Notes under the pieces: generated by a model
Seen by the model: only the letters and a program-made list of their open reading frames with translations
What the model was told of the DNA's origin: nothing
Database searches by the model: none
Source: Carbonactinospora thermoautotrophica
Lineage (GTDB): Bacteria > Actinomycetota > Actinomycetes > Streptomycetales > Carbonactinosporaceae
Assembly (NCBI RefSeq): GCF_001543895.1
Contig: NZ_JYIJ01000019.1
Location: forward strand, 1,173,501-1,237,500
DNA: 64,000 nucleotides
Reading direction: 5' to 3'
Translations under genes and position numbers: made by a program
Part shown: positions 25,813 to 35,226 of the stretch, in pieces
Position numbering within the stretch: the stretch's first letter is position 1
How the letters are laid out: the number at the start of each line of letters is the position of its first letter

Positions 25813-27549
25813 GACTCACCCCCACGTGCGTGGGGAGGACGGCAAGTACCTGCGAAGCGATCTCGGGTACGACGACTCACCCCCACGTGCGTGGGGAGGA
25901 CCCAACGCCGGACAGCTCGGCTGGTCGGTGGACGGACTCACCCCCACGTGCGTGGGGAGGACCTTACCAGCTCGGACATCGCCACCGACAGCGCGGACTC
26001 ACCCCCACGTGCGTGGGGAGGACAGGCTCGGGTAGGGCAAGCCCTGAATCGGAGTGGACTCACCCCCACGTGCGTGGGGAGGACCCGAACGTTCCCCCTC
26101 TCGCGCCGGGGAGAAATGACTCACCCCCACGTGCGTGGGGAGGACGCGATGCGACAGGTCGAGCTACCGGACGGCACGGACTCACCCCCACGTGCGTGGG
26201 GAGGACGGCCAGCAGCCGGTCCACCTGCTCAGCGACCTCGACTGACCCCCACGTGCGTGGGGAGGACTCGAGGCCCCCGATTTCCCCCGTGGTCGGGGGC
26301 GACTCACCCCCACGTGCGTGGGGAGGACGGCGCGCCCGGCGGCGGGCGCCAAAGCTCGGGCGACTCACCCCCACGTGCGTGGGGAGGACCTCGCGCTGTT
26401 CGATGGCGTCGAGGTCGAGGTCGGACTCACCCCCACGTGCGTGGGGAGGACACCCGGACGCCTAAACCGGATAACCTCGCCCACGACTCACCCCCACGTG
26501 CGTGGGGAGGACGCCTTCTCCGCCTCCTTCTCGGCCTGGAGGCGCGACTCACCCCCACGTGCGTGGGGAGGACCCCTACGAGGGGTCGCAACGTGGCGGG
26601 TATCGCGACTCACCCCCACGTGCGTGGGGAGGACCCGAACGTTCCCCCTCTCGCGCCGGGGAGAAATGACTCACCCCCACGTGCGTGGGGAGGACGTCGT
26701 CGCTGTGGCGGATGTGCACCATCGCGTGGACTCACCCCCACGTGCGTGGGGAGGACCCGTACCAGGCCACCATTTGTTTGGAGTCGGCCGACTCACCCCC
26801 ACGTGCGTGGGGAGGACCGGGGTCAGCGGTGCCGCCGCCGGCACTACGGCGACTCACCCCCACGTGCGTGGGGAGGACCGGGGCACAGACGGTCAGGCAT
26901 TGGGTGGGAACGACTCACCCCCACGTGCGTGGGGAGGACGGCGTTTTCCCAGCCGAGCCCGTACAGGTGGGCGACTCACCCCCACGTGCGTGGGGAGGAC
27001 TCCACGAAAGGAGCGAGAACCATCATGGCGAACGACTCACCCCCACGTGCGTGGGGAGGACAGGCTCGGGTTGTCGTCCCGGCCCTCGCGCGGCGACTCA
27101 CCCCCACGTGCGTGGGGAGGACGGTCGCGCCGTTTGCGAAGAAGCGGAGCTTGTGGACTCACCCCCACGTGCGTGGGGAGGACTCACTGCGGATCACCCC
27201 CGTCCGGGAACGGGACGACTCACCCCCACGTGCGTGGGGAGGACATCCTGGCCACTCAGCGGCCCGACAAGGACTCGGACTCACCCCCACGTGCGTGGGG
27301 AGGACTGGCGGGCGCGGCCCTGCTGTTGGCTCTGCTGGGACTCACCCCCACGTGCGTGGGGAGGACTCGTTCAGGTAGTAGATGTTCGCGTCGAGGACGG
27401 ACTCACCCCCACGTGCGTGGGGAGGACGCCGAACTCACCGCGCGGCCGCGCATGGCCGACGACTCACCCCCACGTGCGTGGGGAGGACGTGCATCGTCAG
27501 GGCCACGGACTCACAAAACGCGACTCACCCCCACGTGCGTGGGGAGGAC
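25813..27549 (-). CRISPR. Type I-E CRISPR array 1: 29 repeats, 28 spacers
   Basis: 28-base repeats with a strict 61-base period (33-base spacers; one of 34 at 26390-26423). In crRNA sense (minus strand) the repeat begins GTCCTCCCCAC, has loop GCAC, and ends GTGGGGGTGAGTC. Only the repeat at 26240 differs, by one base. The base after the repeat in crRNA sense is mostly G or C, so the functional repeat is probably the 29-base I-E form. Spacers at 26085-26117 and 26635-26667 are identical. The leader is on the right, next to cas3. Long frames across the array are artefacts. Confidence 0.98.
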
Positions 27550-27650
27550 CCTTTCTGACCTGCGACTTTACAGGACCCGGGTGCGGATTTTGAAGCCAGG
27601 AGTCGTCTGGGCTGTTGTCGTATTTACGTCCATTGCTACTCCGTTCGGGT
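27550..27650 (-). promoter_or_regulatory. Leader of CRISPR array 1
   Basis: Read on the minus strand, the sequence abutting the first repeat is GTCGCAGGTCAGAAAGG, preceded by CAAAATCCGCACC. The same blocks (TCGCAGGTCAG-GAAG and AAAATCCGACACC) lie at the same place before array 2. The distal half is the AT-richest part of the region. The remaining bases to 27707 contain the cas3 ribosome site. Confidence 0.85.
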
Positions 27651-27707
27651 GATGAGGAGATAAGCAAAGGACCTGGGTTGTCGGCGCGGTTCTGTAGGTA
27701 GGGGGGC

Positions 27708-30506
27708 GTGCTCGATCAGCATGAGGTGCCGGGGGCCCTGCGGTCCGGCGAGGCCGGGGGGATGGCGCTCGGCGTAGATGGGTTGTTGTGGGGGAAGTCA
27801 CGCGGTCTGCCGCGGCCGTACCCGTTGGTCTGCCATCTGGCGGACGTGGCGGCGGTGGTGCTGGCGCTGTGGGATCTGGTGTTGTCGCCAGGGCAGCGAC
27901 GCCGGATCACCCACGGGTTGGGCTTGGCCGACGAAGAGCAGGCAGCCCGGCTGGTTGCGTTGTGGGCGGGCTTGCACGACATCGGCAAGGCGATCCCGGG
28001 TTTTCAAACCATCAATCCCGATGCGTTCGCCGCTCTGGTCGATGGCGGCCGCTATCCGGTGTGGAAGGAGCTTGGTCGTCTGTCGCATGATCGGGCGACG
28101 CACCTGGTGTTGGGGCTGCTGCTGCGTGACCGCGGATATCTGCTCGACCAGGCAGATCGCGTGGCCTCGCCGGCGCATCGGGTCGCGCAGTTGCTGGGTG
28201 GCCACCACGGGCGGTTCCATGAGCCGATCGGTCACAAGCTGTGGAAATTCGGGTTCGCCGTGGCCCCGGAGTTGGGGGACGGGCCATGGCAGGTGCAGCG
28301 CGTGGCCATGTTCGACCTGCTACACCGGCTGCTCGGCTGTCCGGAGCCCCCGTCCGAGATCGACGTGGAAGCGGGGGTGCTCGCCGCGGGGGTCACCGTC
28401 GTCGGGGACTGGCTGGCGAGCCAGGAGTCGTTCCTGACCGAACGGCTGGCCGAGCTGACGCTCCCCGCCGGTGGGCTGCTCGATGCCCAGGCGGTCGCGA
28501 AGCACTTCGCTCGCTCCCGGGAACTCGCACCCGACCTGGTGCGCCGCGCAGGGCTGGGCCGGGTGGCGCTGCGGCAGGGGTCTTTCCGGGAGACGTTCGG
28601 AGTTCCGCCGCGCCCGCTTCAGGCGTCGATCGCGGAAGGGCTGCCGGGGCTGGTACGGGGGCCGGGGGTGCTGCTGGTGATGGCGCCCACGGGCGAGGGG
28701 AAGACCGAGGCGGCGCTGTTCGCGGCGCGGCTGCTGGGAGAAGCGGCCGGGACGCCGGGCTTGTTCGTCGCGCTGCCGACGATGGCGACCGCGGATCAGA
28801 TGCACGCCCGCGTGGCCGCGTACGCCGACCGCTGCCTGGAGGGGTCGGCGGCGCTCACGCTCCTGCACAGCATGGCCTGGCTGTCCGATGTCACCGCCGA
28901 CACTTCGGATGAGGGCCGGGTTCTGAGTGAGGAGGAGTCGAAGACGACGCCGACGCGGTGGTTGCGGGGACGCCGCCGCGGGGTGCTGGCGCCGTTGGCG
29001 GTCGGGACGGTCGACCAGGTGCTCACCGCGGTGCTGCGTTCCCCGCACAACGCGTTGCGGCTGCTCGGCCTGGCAGGCAAGGTCCTCGTCGTGGACGAGG
29101 CGCACGCCTACGACGCCTACATGCAGGCGCTGCTGCGGCGGGCGCTGACCTGGCTGGGCTCGATGGGAGTGCCGGTGGTGTTGCTGTCGGCGACGCTGCC
29201 CGCCCGGGTGGGAGAGAGCCTGGTCCGCGCGTACCTGGACGGCGCCGCACCAGGCCGGGACGTGAAGCTGGGGGGGCTGACCTATCCGGGCTGGGTGTAC
29301 GCGGACGCGGCCACCGGCGAGGTCACTTCCCGGAAGGTAGGCAGTACGCAGACCCGCGATCTCGCGGTGGAGATGCACCCGTACCAGGACGGGCAGCGCA
29401 TGCAGCTGGCCGAGCGGCTGCTCGCACCCGTGACCGAGGAGGGCGGCTGCGCGGTGGTGGTGTGCAACACGGTGGCCGACGCCCAGGACACCTACGCCGA
29501 GCTGTGCCGCCGATTCGCCGACAAGCCGGTGGAGGTGCTGTTGCTGCACGCCCGGCTGCCGCAGCGGGATCGCGCGGGGCGGACCGAGCAGGTGCTGCAC
29601 TGGTTCGGCAAGGACGGTGTTGAGCGGCCCCAGGCCGCGATCCTGGTCGCCACCCAGATCGTGGAGCAGTCCCTGGATCTGGACTTCGACCTGGTGGTGA
29701 GTGATCTCGCGCCGCTGGCGTTGCTGTTGCAGCGGGCGGGACGTGGCCACCGGCACCCCGGCCGCACACGGCCGGCTTGGGCGACGGCTCCGCGGCTCGC
29801 AGTGCTGACACCCGTGGACCACGCCGGCACCCTGGCAGTACCCCGCGCCTGGGGTGGGGTGTACGAGGAGTCGCTGCTGGAACGGACCCACCGGCTGCTC
29901 ACCGCCCGCGCCGGCGCGCCGATCCGCGTGCCGGCCGATGTGCAGGACCTGGTCGACCAGGTGTACGGCGACTTCGCCGACGGGGATGAACGGCTCCTGC
30001 AGCTGGACACCGCCCGCCTCGCCGGGGAACTGGCCCAAGAGCAGCTCGCCGGATTCGCCGCCATCCCGCGGCCCGGCGACGTCGAGGACCTCCATGAGCT
30101 CAGCCACGGCGAGATCGACGACCGGCTCGTCGCGACCCGCCTGGGCGCGGATTCGCTGCGGATCCTCCCGGTGTTCGTCGCCGACGACGGCAGCCGGTGG
30201 CTGGACCCCTCTCGTAACCCCAGCCTCGAAGATGTCAGCGGATCCGAAAAGCCCATCACGCGCCAGGTCGTACGCGAGGTGCTCGGCTACACCATCCCCG
30301 CCCCGGCCGCCCGCTGGGCTCACACCCTGGCCGAAGCCCACCCGGTACCAAAGGCGTGGCAGGAGCACCCCTGGCTCGCCGACCTCGTGCTCCTGCCCCA
30401 ACATCTCACCCCGGCCGGTCCCACGGCGACCCGCGTGGGCGGGGTCACACTGCGCGTGGATCCGGAGCTGGGGCTCGTCATCACCTATCAGAGGAACAGT
30501 CAATGA
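27708..30506 (+). CDS. cas3: Cas3 helicase-nuclease (type I-E)
   Basis: A 932-residue protein. The N-terminal HD nuclease has VCHLADVAAV, GLHDIGKAIPGF, LSHDRATHLVLG and LLGGHHGRFHE. The SF2 helicase has APTGEGKTEAALF (Walker A, about 327), VVDEAHAYDAYM (DEAH), LLSATLPARV, QIVEQSLDLDFD and LQRAGRGHRH (motif VI). It is recruited by target-bound Cascade to nick and degrade DNA. GTG 27708 follows a G-rich ribosome site; ATG 27762 is an alternative. First gene of the cas operon, overlapping cas8e by ATGA. Confidence 0.96.
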   Translation: MLDQHEVPGALRSGEAGGMALGVDGLLWGKSRGLPRPYPLVCHLADVAAVVLALWDLVLSPGQRRRITHGLGLADEEQAARLVALWAGLHDIGKAIPGFQTINPDAFAALVDGGRYPVWKELGRLSHDRATHLVLGLLLRDRGYLLDQADRVASPAHRVAQLLGGHHGRFHEPIGHKLWKFGFAVAPELGDGPWQVQRVAMFDLLHRLLGCPEPPSEIDVEAGVLAAGVTVVGDWLASQESFLTERLAELTLPAGGLLDAQAVAKHFARSRELAPDLVRRAGLGRVALRQGSFRETFGVPPRPLQASIAEGLPGLVRGPGVLLVMAPTGEGKTEAALFAARLLGEAAGTPGLFVALPTMATADQMHARVAAYADRCLEGSAALTLLHSMAWLSDVTADTSDEGRVLSEEESKTTPTRWLRGRRRGVLAPLAVGTVDQVLTAVLRSPHNALRLLGLAGKVLVVDEAHAYDAYMQALLRRALTWLGSMGVPVVLLSATLPARVGESLVRAYLDGAAPGRDVKLGGLTYPGWVYADAATGEVTSRKVGSTQTRDLAVEMHPYQDGQRMQLAERLLAPVTEEGGCAVVVCNTVADAQDTYAELCRRFADKPVEVLLLHARLPQRDRAGRTEQVLHWFGKDGVERPQAAILVATQIVEQSLDLDFDLVVSDLAPLALLLQRAGRGHRHPGRTRPAWATAPRLAVLTPVDHAGTLAVPRAWGGVYEESLLERTHRLLTARAGAPIRVPADVQDLVDQVYGDFADGDERLLQLDTARLAGELAQEQLAGFAAIPRPGDVEDLHELSHGEIDDRLVATRLGADSLRILPVFVADDGSRWLDPSRNPSLEDVSGSEKPITRQVVREVLGYTIPAPAARWAHTLAEAHPVPKAWQEHPWLADLVLLPQHLTPAGPTATRVGGVTLRVDPELGLVITYQRNSQ

Positions 30507-32056
30507 TCCATCGTCCTTCGTTCGACCTCACGACCGAACCGTGGTTACCGGTCATCCGCCGCGGATCGCTGGACGAGGTGGGGCTGCGCGAGCTGTTCCG
30601 CGCCGCCCACGACATCGAGGACCTGGCGATCCCGGTGCCGCCGGCCGCGTCTGGGATCTGGCGCATCCTGTACGCGATCACGGCCCGCATCACCGGACTC
30701 GACGACACCGGTCTCGACCTTCGCCCCTGGAGCCGGCGGCGCAACGACCTCATCACCTCCTCGCACGGGTTCGACCAGGACGCGGTGGAGGAGTACTTCG
30801 ACCGGTGGGCGGCGCGGTTCGACCTGTTCGATCCGGAGCGGCCCTGGCTCCAGGACCCCCGGTTGGCGACCCAGTGCGAGAAGGACGCCGGCGTGAACAA
30901 GCTGGTGTTCTCCCGCAACAGCGGCCAGAACCACGTGTGGTTCGACCACCACCACGACCAGCACCTGGACCCGCTGCCGGCGAAGGAAGCGGCCTGGCAT
31001 CTGGTCGCGCAGTTGTACTACGGCGCCGCCGGTCGCTGCTCCACCCGCCGGGTCGGGACCACGAGCCAGGCGAAAACCCAGGCTGGGCCTCTGCGCGGCA
31101 GGCTGTCGTTCCACCCGGTCGGGGAGAACCTGTTCCAGTCGCTGCTCGCGGGCCTGGTCCACCCCAAGAGATTCCGTACTGATGGGCAGCCCCCGCCCGA
31201 TCTCGCCCCCTGGGAAACCGAGGAGCTGCCCGATCCGCTCGGGATCCCACCCTGCCCGGCCGGGTTGGTGTCCGCGCTGACCAACCGCGCACGTCACGCG
31301 CTGCTGCTAACCCCCACCCCTGACGGGGGTCAGGTCTCGGGCGCGCGCCTGACCTGGGCGTTCCACCATGCGGCGGGTGAGTTCGAGGACCCTTACCTGA
31401 TCCACCAGGTCGCTACCTCCGGTGCGGTGTACGCGCGCCCGGCGGACGGTCACCGCGCGTTGTGGCGGGATCTGGACGCGCTGGTCAACGAGGAGAACGA
31501 GGCCGACCCCAGGAAGGCGAGCCGGCCCCGCGTCCTGCGGGAAGCCACCAACCTGCCCCCCAAGGTGCAGGATGCGCTGCGGGTGCGGGCGTTCGGGTTC
31601 GACCAGGACCGCCAGTCCAAGGACAACGGCTGGTTCACCGCCATCACCCCACCGATCCTGAAGTGGGCCAAGGAACGCGACCCGGACATGGCGTACGGCA
31701 TCGCCCGCGCACGGGTCGCCGCTGAGGAAGCCCAACGGCGGCTTGCCGAGGCGTTGCGCAAGGCCTGGCGCGACTACAGCCGCCGCGATCCCAAGGGCCC
31801 GAACCCGTGGATTCCGGCGGCCGACAGCCGGTACTGGCCGCGTGCCGAACGTGTGTTCTGGCAGGTCATCGACCAGCGCGCCTTCGACCAGGTCGACCAG
31901 GCCTTCACCCGCCTCGCGCTTGAGGTCTACGAGGAGGTCACCGACATGACCTGCCGGCAGCCACGAGGCGCCCGTGCGGTGTACCGCCACCGGCCCGGCC
32001 TGTTCTCACCCACCCGCAAGCCCGCTGCACCGATTGCGACACGAGGAGCAGCATGA
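30503..32056 (+). CDS. casA: Cas8e/Cse1 (CasA), Cascade large subunit
   Basis: A 517-residue protein starting at ATG 30503 within the cas3 stop. It begins MIHRPSFDLTTEPWLPVIRR, the family's signature opening. It has LFDPERPWLQDP, RNSGQNHVWFDHHHDQHLDP and the C-terminal four-helix region. It recognises the PAM and recruits Cas3. The usual length for the family is about 500-560. A 4-base overlap with cse2 follows. Confidence 0.95.
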   Translation: MIHRPSFDLTTEPWLPVIRRGSLDEVGLRELFRAAHDIEDLAIPVPPAASGIWRILYAITARITGLDDTGLDLRPWSRRRNDLITSSHGFDQDAVEEYFDRWAARFDLFDPERPWLQDPRLATQCEKDAGVNKLVFSRNSGQNHVWFDHHHDQHLDPLPAKEAAWHLVAQLYYGAAGRCSTRRVGTTSQAKTQAGPLRGRLSFHPVGENLFQSLLAGLVHPKRFRTDGQPPPDLAPWETEELPDPLGIPPCPAGLVSALTNRARHALLLTPTPDGGQVSGARLTWAFHHAAGEFEDPYLIHQVATSGAVYARPADGHRALWRDLDALVNEENEADPRKASRPRVLREATNLPPKVQDALRVRAFGFDQDRQSKDNGWFTAITPPILKWAKERDPDMAYGIARARVAAEEAQRRLAEALRKAWRDYSRRDPKGPNPWIPAADSRYWPRAERVFWQVIDQRAFDQVDQAFTRLALEVYEEVTDMTCRQPRGARAVYRHRPGLFSPTRKPAAPIATRGAA

Positions 32057-32652
32057 CCATCCGTGCCACCTCCGCCGAGGGGAGCCGGGAGGCCCGGTTC
32101 GTCGCCGCGATCCAGCGCGTGATCCGCGATCCCGGCACCCGTGCCGCCTTGCGCCGCGGAATCGGACGCCCGCCTGGGCGTGCCCCGCAGATGCACGCCG
32201 TCGTCGCTCCATGGCTGCCGGGTGATCCCCAGCCCGCGGTCGAGCGCGCCTACTACGCGGTGGCCGCGCTCATGGCCCACCAACCCCGCACCAGCGCCGG
32301 GTTCGGGACCGATGCCGAGGAACCGGAAGCCTCGCCCAATCTGGGCGCCTCGTTCGCCGAGGCGGTCCGCACCGGCCGGATGCGCGAGGACACCAGCGCC
32401 GCCCGGCTGCACCTGCTGTGCCGGCAGGGTGTGGACGGCCTCCACCGGCACCTGCCTCGCGCCGTCACCCAACTCCAGGTCGCTGGGGTGCGGATCGCCT
32501 GGGAGCGGCTGCTCAAAGATCTCGCCACCTGGGACCGCGACCGCGACGAGATCGCCAAGCGATGGCTGCAGAGCTACTACCGCCAGCTCCACCCCGACCG
32601 CAACTCCACCCCGACCGCCGCAGTCTCTTCGCCGGAAGGTGAACCGCAGTGA
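32053..32652 (+). CDS. casB: Cse2 (CasB), Cascade small subunit
   Basis: A 199-residue helical protein present as a dimer in Cascade, stabilising the displaced strand. Recognisable segments: AYYAVAALMAHQP, NLGASFAEAV, LHLLCRQGVDGLHRHLPRAV, and WERLLKDLATWDRDRDEIAK near the C-terminus, all typical of Cse2. It overlaps its neighbours by 4 bases on each side, so it is translationally coupled. Confidence 0.93.
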   Translation: MTIRATSAEGSREARFVAAIQRVIRDPGTRAALRRGIGRPPGRAPQMHAVVAPWLPGDPQPAVERAYYAVAALMAHQPRTSAGFGTDAEEPEASPNLGASFAEAVRTGRMREDTSAARLHLLCRQGVDGLHRHLPRAVTQLQVAGVRIAWERLLKDLATWDRDRDEIAKRWLQSYYRQLHPDRNSTPTAAVSSPEGEPQ

Positions 32653-33815
32653 CCATTCCGCGTTTCGTCGACATCCACCTGCTGCAGACCATCCCGTACG
32701 CGAACCTCAACCGCGACGACCTCGGCTCGCCCAAGTCCGTCGTGTACGGCGGCGTGACGCGCACCCGCGTCTCCAGCCAGTGCTGGAAGCGCGCCACCCG
32801 TGAAGCCCTGGACGCCCAACTGCCCGACCGAGCAGTGCGCACCCGCCGCGTCGTCATCGAGGTCGCCGAGCGACTGCGCAAGGACGGCTGGCCGGACGAT
32901 CTGGCCGACTACGCCGCCCGCCAGCTCCTCACCGCCGCCGGTGCCCAGCGCGCCAAGAGCAAGAAGAAGGACGGAGACGACGACGGCGGCCTCGCTCTTG
33001 AGGAGAACGGCTACACCTCCGTGCTGCTGTTCCTTCCCGCCTCCGCGCTGGACGACCTCGCCGCACTCGCCCGTCGCGAACGCGCCGAGCTGGAGCGCAC
33101 CCACGCCTCCGGCAAGAACGGCAAGTCGCCGTTCACCCAGGAGGAGGTCCGCGCCCTGCTGACCGGCCGCACCGGCACGATCGCGCTGTTCGGGCGCATG
33201 CTCGCCGAGCTGCCCGGGGGGAAGGTCGACGGTGCCGTGCAGGTCGCGCACGCCTTCACCACCCACGCGACCGACACCGAGGTCGACTTCTTCACCGCTG
33301 TCGACGACACGCTCCCGCCAGAGGAGACCGGCAGCGGCCACATGAACTCCGCCGAGTTCAGCGCCGGAGTCTTCTACCGGTACGCCACCGTGGACGTCGC
33401 GGACCTGATCCGCAACCTCGACGGGGACGTCGCGGTCGCCCGTGACCTCACCGAGCGGTTCCTAGCCGCGTTCGCCACCGCGATGCCGACAGGGAAGCGC
33501 ACCGCCACCGCCCCGCACACCCTGCCCGACCTCGCCTACATCGCCGTGCGCGCCGACCGGCCGGTCTCCCTCGCCGCAGCGTTCGAGCGCCCCGTACGCG
33601 CCGGCTGGGACGCCAGTGGCTGGGCCGAGCCCTCCCGCCGGCAACTCGCCGACTACGCCAACGTTCTGCACCAGATGTGGGGTATCGACGGGCTCGTCCA
33701 GCACGCTTACGTCAGCGTCGATCCAAAGCCGCTGGACGGGCTCGGCGACAAGACCGGCTCGTTCCCGGCGCTGGTCACCGCGGCCGTGGACGCGGTTTTC
33801 ACCGGCAGGGGTTAA
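32649..33815 (+). CDS. casC: Cas7e (CasC), Cascade backbone subunit
   Basis: A 388-residue RAMP protein. It begins with VDIHLLQTIPYANLNRDDLG then SPKSVVYGGVTRTRVSSQCW, the family's crRNA-binding opening. It includes GSGHMNSAEFSAGVFYRYA and ends DKTGSFPALVTAAVDAV. Six copies form the Cascade filament. A Lys-rich acidic insertion (RAKSKKKDGDDDGG) near residue 100 is likely to be a flexible loop. Confidence 0.95.
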   Translation: MTIPRFVDIHLLQTIPYANLNRDDLGSPKSVVYGGVTRTRVSSQCWKRATREALDAQLPDRAVRTRRVVIEVAERLRKDGWPDDLADYAARQLLTAAGAQRAKSKKKDGDDDGGLALEENGYTSVLLFLPASALDDLAALARRERAELERTHASGKNGKSPFTQEEVRALLTGRTGTIALFGRMLAELPGGKVDGAVQVAHAFTTHATDTEVDFFTAVDDTLPPEETGSGHMNSAEFSAGVFYRYATVDVADLIRNLDGDVAVARDLTERFLAAFATAMPTGKRTATAPHTLPDLAYIAVRADRPVSLAAAFERPVRAGWDASGWAEPSRRQLADYANVLHQMWGIDGLVQHAYVSVDPKPLDGLGDKTGSFPALVTAAVDAVFTGRG

Positions 33816-33817
33816 CC

Positions 33818-34582
33818 GTGGCCGGGCTGATCTTGCGATTGGCCGGGCCGCTGCAATCCTGGGGTGAGCACAGCACTTTCCAGGAGCGCGACACCCAGCC
33901 GTACCCCACCCGGTCCGGGATCCTTGGGCTGCTCGCCGCAGCCCAAGGCCGCTCCCGCGCGAGTGAGCTGACCGACTTCCTCCAGCTGCGGCTCACCGTC
34001 CGCGTGGACCGACCCGGGGTGTTCCTCACCGACTTCCACACCGTCGGCGGCGGACTGCCACGCCACCAGACCATCCCCACCGCCGAGGGCGGGCGACGCC
34101 CCGAGAAAGCCACGACGCTGGTTTCTCGGCGTCACTACCTGGCCGATGCCGCGTTCACCGTGGCCGTCGAAGGCCCGGACGAACTCACTGGCAAGCTCGC
34201 CGCGGCGCTACGCCACCCGGTGTGGCCGCTCTACCTGGGCCGCCGTTCCTGCCCACCGGCCGAGCCGATCCTTCTCGCGGCCAGCGTCGCCGACCCTGTC
34301 GCCGCGCTCAAGCAGGCGGTGCCCCTGAGCAGAGCACGGCCCCGCGAACAGAGCACGGTCGCGGTGGACTTCGTGTACGAGACCGACATCCGCGACCCGC
34401 ACGCCCGAACCCACCTGCTGGACGTACCCGTCAGCTTCGATCCGCTGCGCCGGACTTACCGGCCCCGCGCCATCAAGGTCCGCACCGAGCAGCTCCCGGC
34501 CGAGCTGTGCTGCGGCCGCGGCGTCGACCAGATGAAGGCGCTCGCCACGTACGCCACCCGCATCAGCCAGGAGGAGGAGTGA
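33818..34582 (+). CDS. casD: Cas5e (CasD)
   Basis: A 254-residue RAMP. GTG 33818 lies two bases after the cas7 stop. The N-terminus is VAGLILRLAGPLQSWGEHST then FQERDTQPYPTRSGILGLLA, diagnostic for Cas5e (LQSWG and PTRSG.LGLL). It holds the 5' handle of the crRNA. It ends by overlapping cas6e (GTGA). Confidence 0.94.
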   Translation: MAGLILRLAGPLQSWGEHSTFQERDTQPYPTRSGILGLLAAAQGRSRASELTDFLQLRLTVRVDRPGVFLTDFHTVGGGLPRHQTIPTAEGGRRPEKATTLVSRRHYLADAAFTVAVEGPDELTGKLAAALRHPVWPLYLGRRSCPPAEPILLAASVADPVAALKQAVPLSRARPREQSTVAVDFVYETDIRDPHARTHLLDVPVSFDPLRRTYRPRAIKVRTEQLPAELCCGRGVDQMKALATYATRISQEEE

Positions 34583-35226
34583 ACGTCTGGCTCACCAGGC
34601 TCCGCCCCGACCTCAGACACCCCGCGGCGCGCCACGACCTGCGCGACGCCCACGACCTGCACCGCAGGATCATGATGCTCGTCCCCGACGACCTGGGGGA
34701 ACACGCGCGCCGTGAGACCGGGCTGCTGTACCGGGTCGAGCACACCCCCAGCGGGCCCCAGATCCTCGTCCAGAGCCGGGTCGCCCCCGACCCGCGGCGG
34801 CTCCCCGCCGGCTACGCCACCGCCGAGACCCGCCGCCTCGATCCGCTCCTGAACCAGCTACGCACCGGCGTGGTGATCCGCTACCGGATCGCCGGCAACC
34901 CCTCCAAACGGCTCGCCAAGGCCTCCCCCGGCCCTGGCCGGCCCGGCCAGGTCGTCCCGCTGCGCGGTGCCGATGCCGAACAGTGGTGGATCAAGCAAGC
35001 AGAAAAACATGGACTCCAGGTGGCGAGTCTGATCGCGCGGCCCGTCCCCGACGCGCGGGGAGACAAGAACGGCACCCGCATCAAGCACGCCATCGTCCAG
35101 TTCGACGGCACCGCCGTCGTCACCGACCCCGACCTGGTGCGCGCGGCAGTCCTGTCCGGCATCGGCCGCGGCAAGGCCTACGGCTGCGGCCTGCTCAGCC
35201 TCGCCCCGCTCAAGGTGGACCGGTGA
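34579..35226 (+). CDS. casE: Cas6e (CasE) crRNA endonuclease
   Basis: A 215-residue RAMP nuclease that cuts each repeat hairpin and stays on the 3' handle. It begins VNVWLTRLRPDLRHPAARHD. The DAHDLHRRIMMLVP segment carries the candidate catalytic histidine (His25 or His28). The glycine-rich loop GIGRGKAYGCGLLSLAPL closes the protein. GTG 34579 overlaps the cas5e stop. One Cas6e must serve both arrays, whose repeats share the stem but differ in the loop. Confidence 0.94.
   Translation: MNVWLTRLRPDLRHPAARHDLRDAHDLHRRIMMLVPDDLGEHARRETGLLYRVEHTPSGPQILVQSRVAPDPRRLPAGYATAETRRLDPLLNQLRTGVVIRYRIAGNPSKRLAKASPGPGRPGQVVPLRGADAEQWWIKQAEKHGLQVASLIARPVPDARGDKNGTRIKHAIVQFDGTAVVTDPDLVRAAVLSGIGRGKAYGCGLLSLAPLKVDR

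Noticed and set aside
25642..27652. Long plus-strand frames with repeated THPHVRGED and SPPRAWGG
   Set aside because: They are read-through of CRISPR array 1; the 61-base period cycles the three frames, and no start, family or codon pattern supports a protein.
28320..30503. A 727-residue frame antisense to cas3
   Set aside because: Shadow of cas3, with no recognisable domain.
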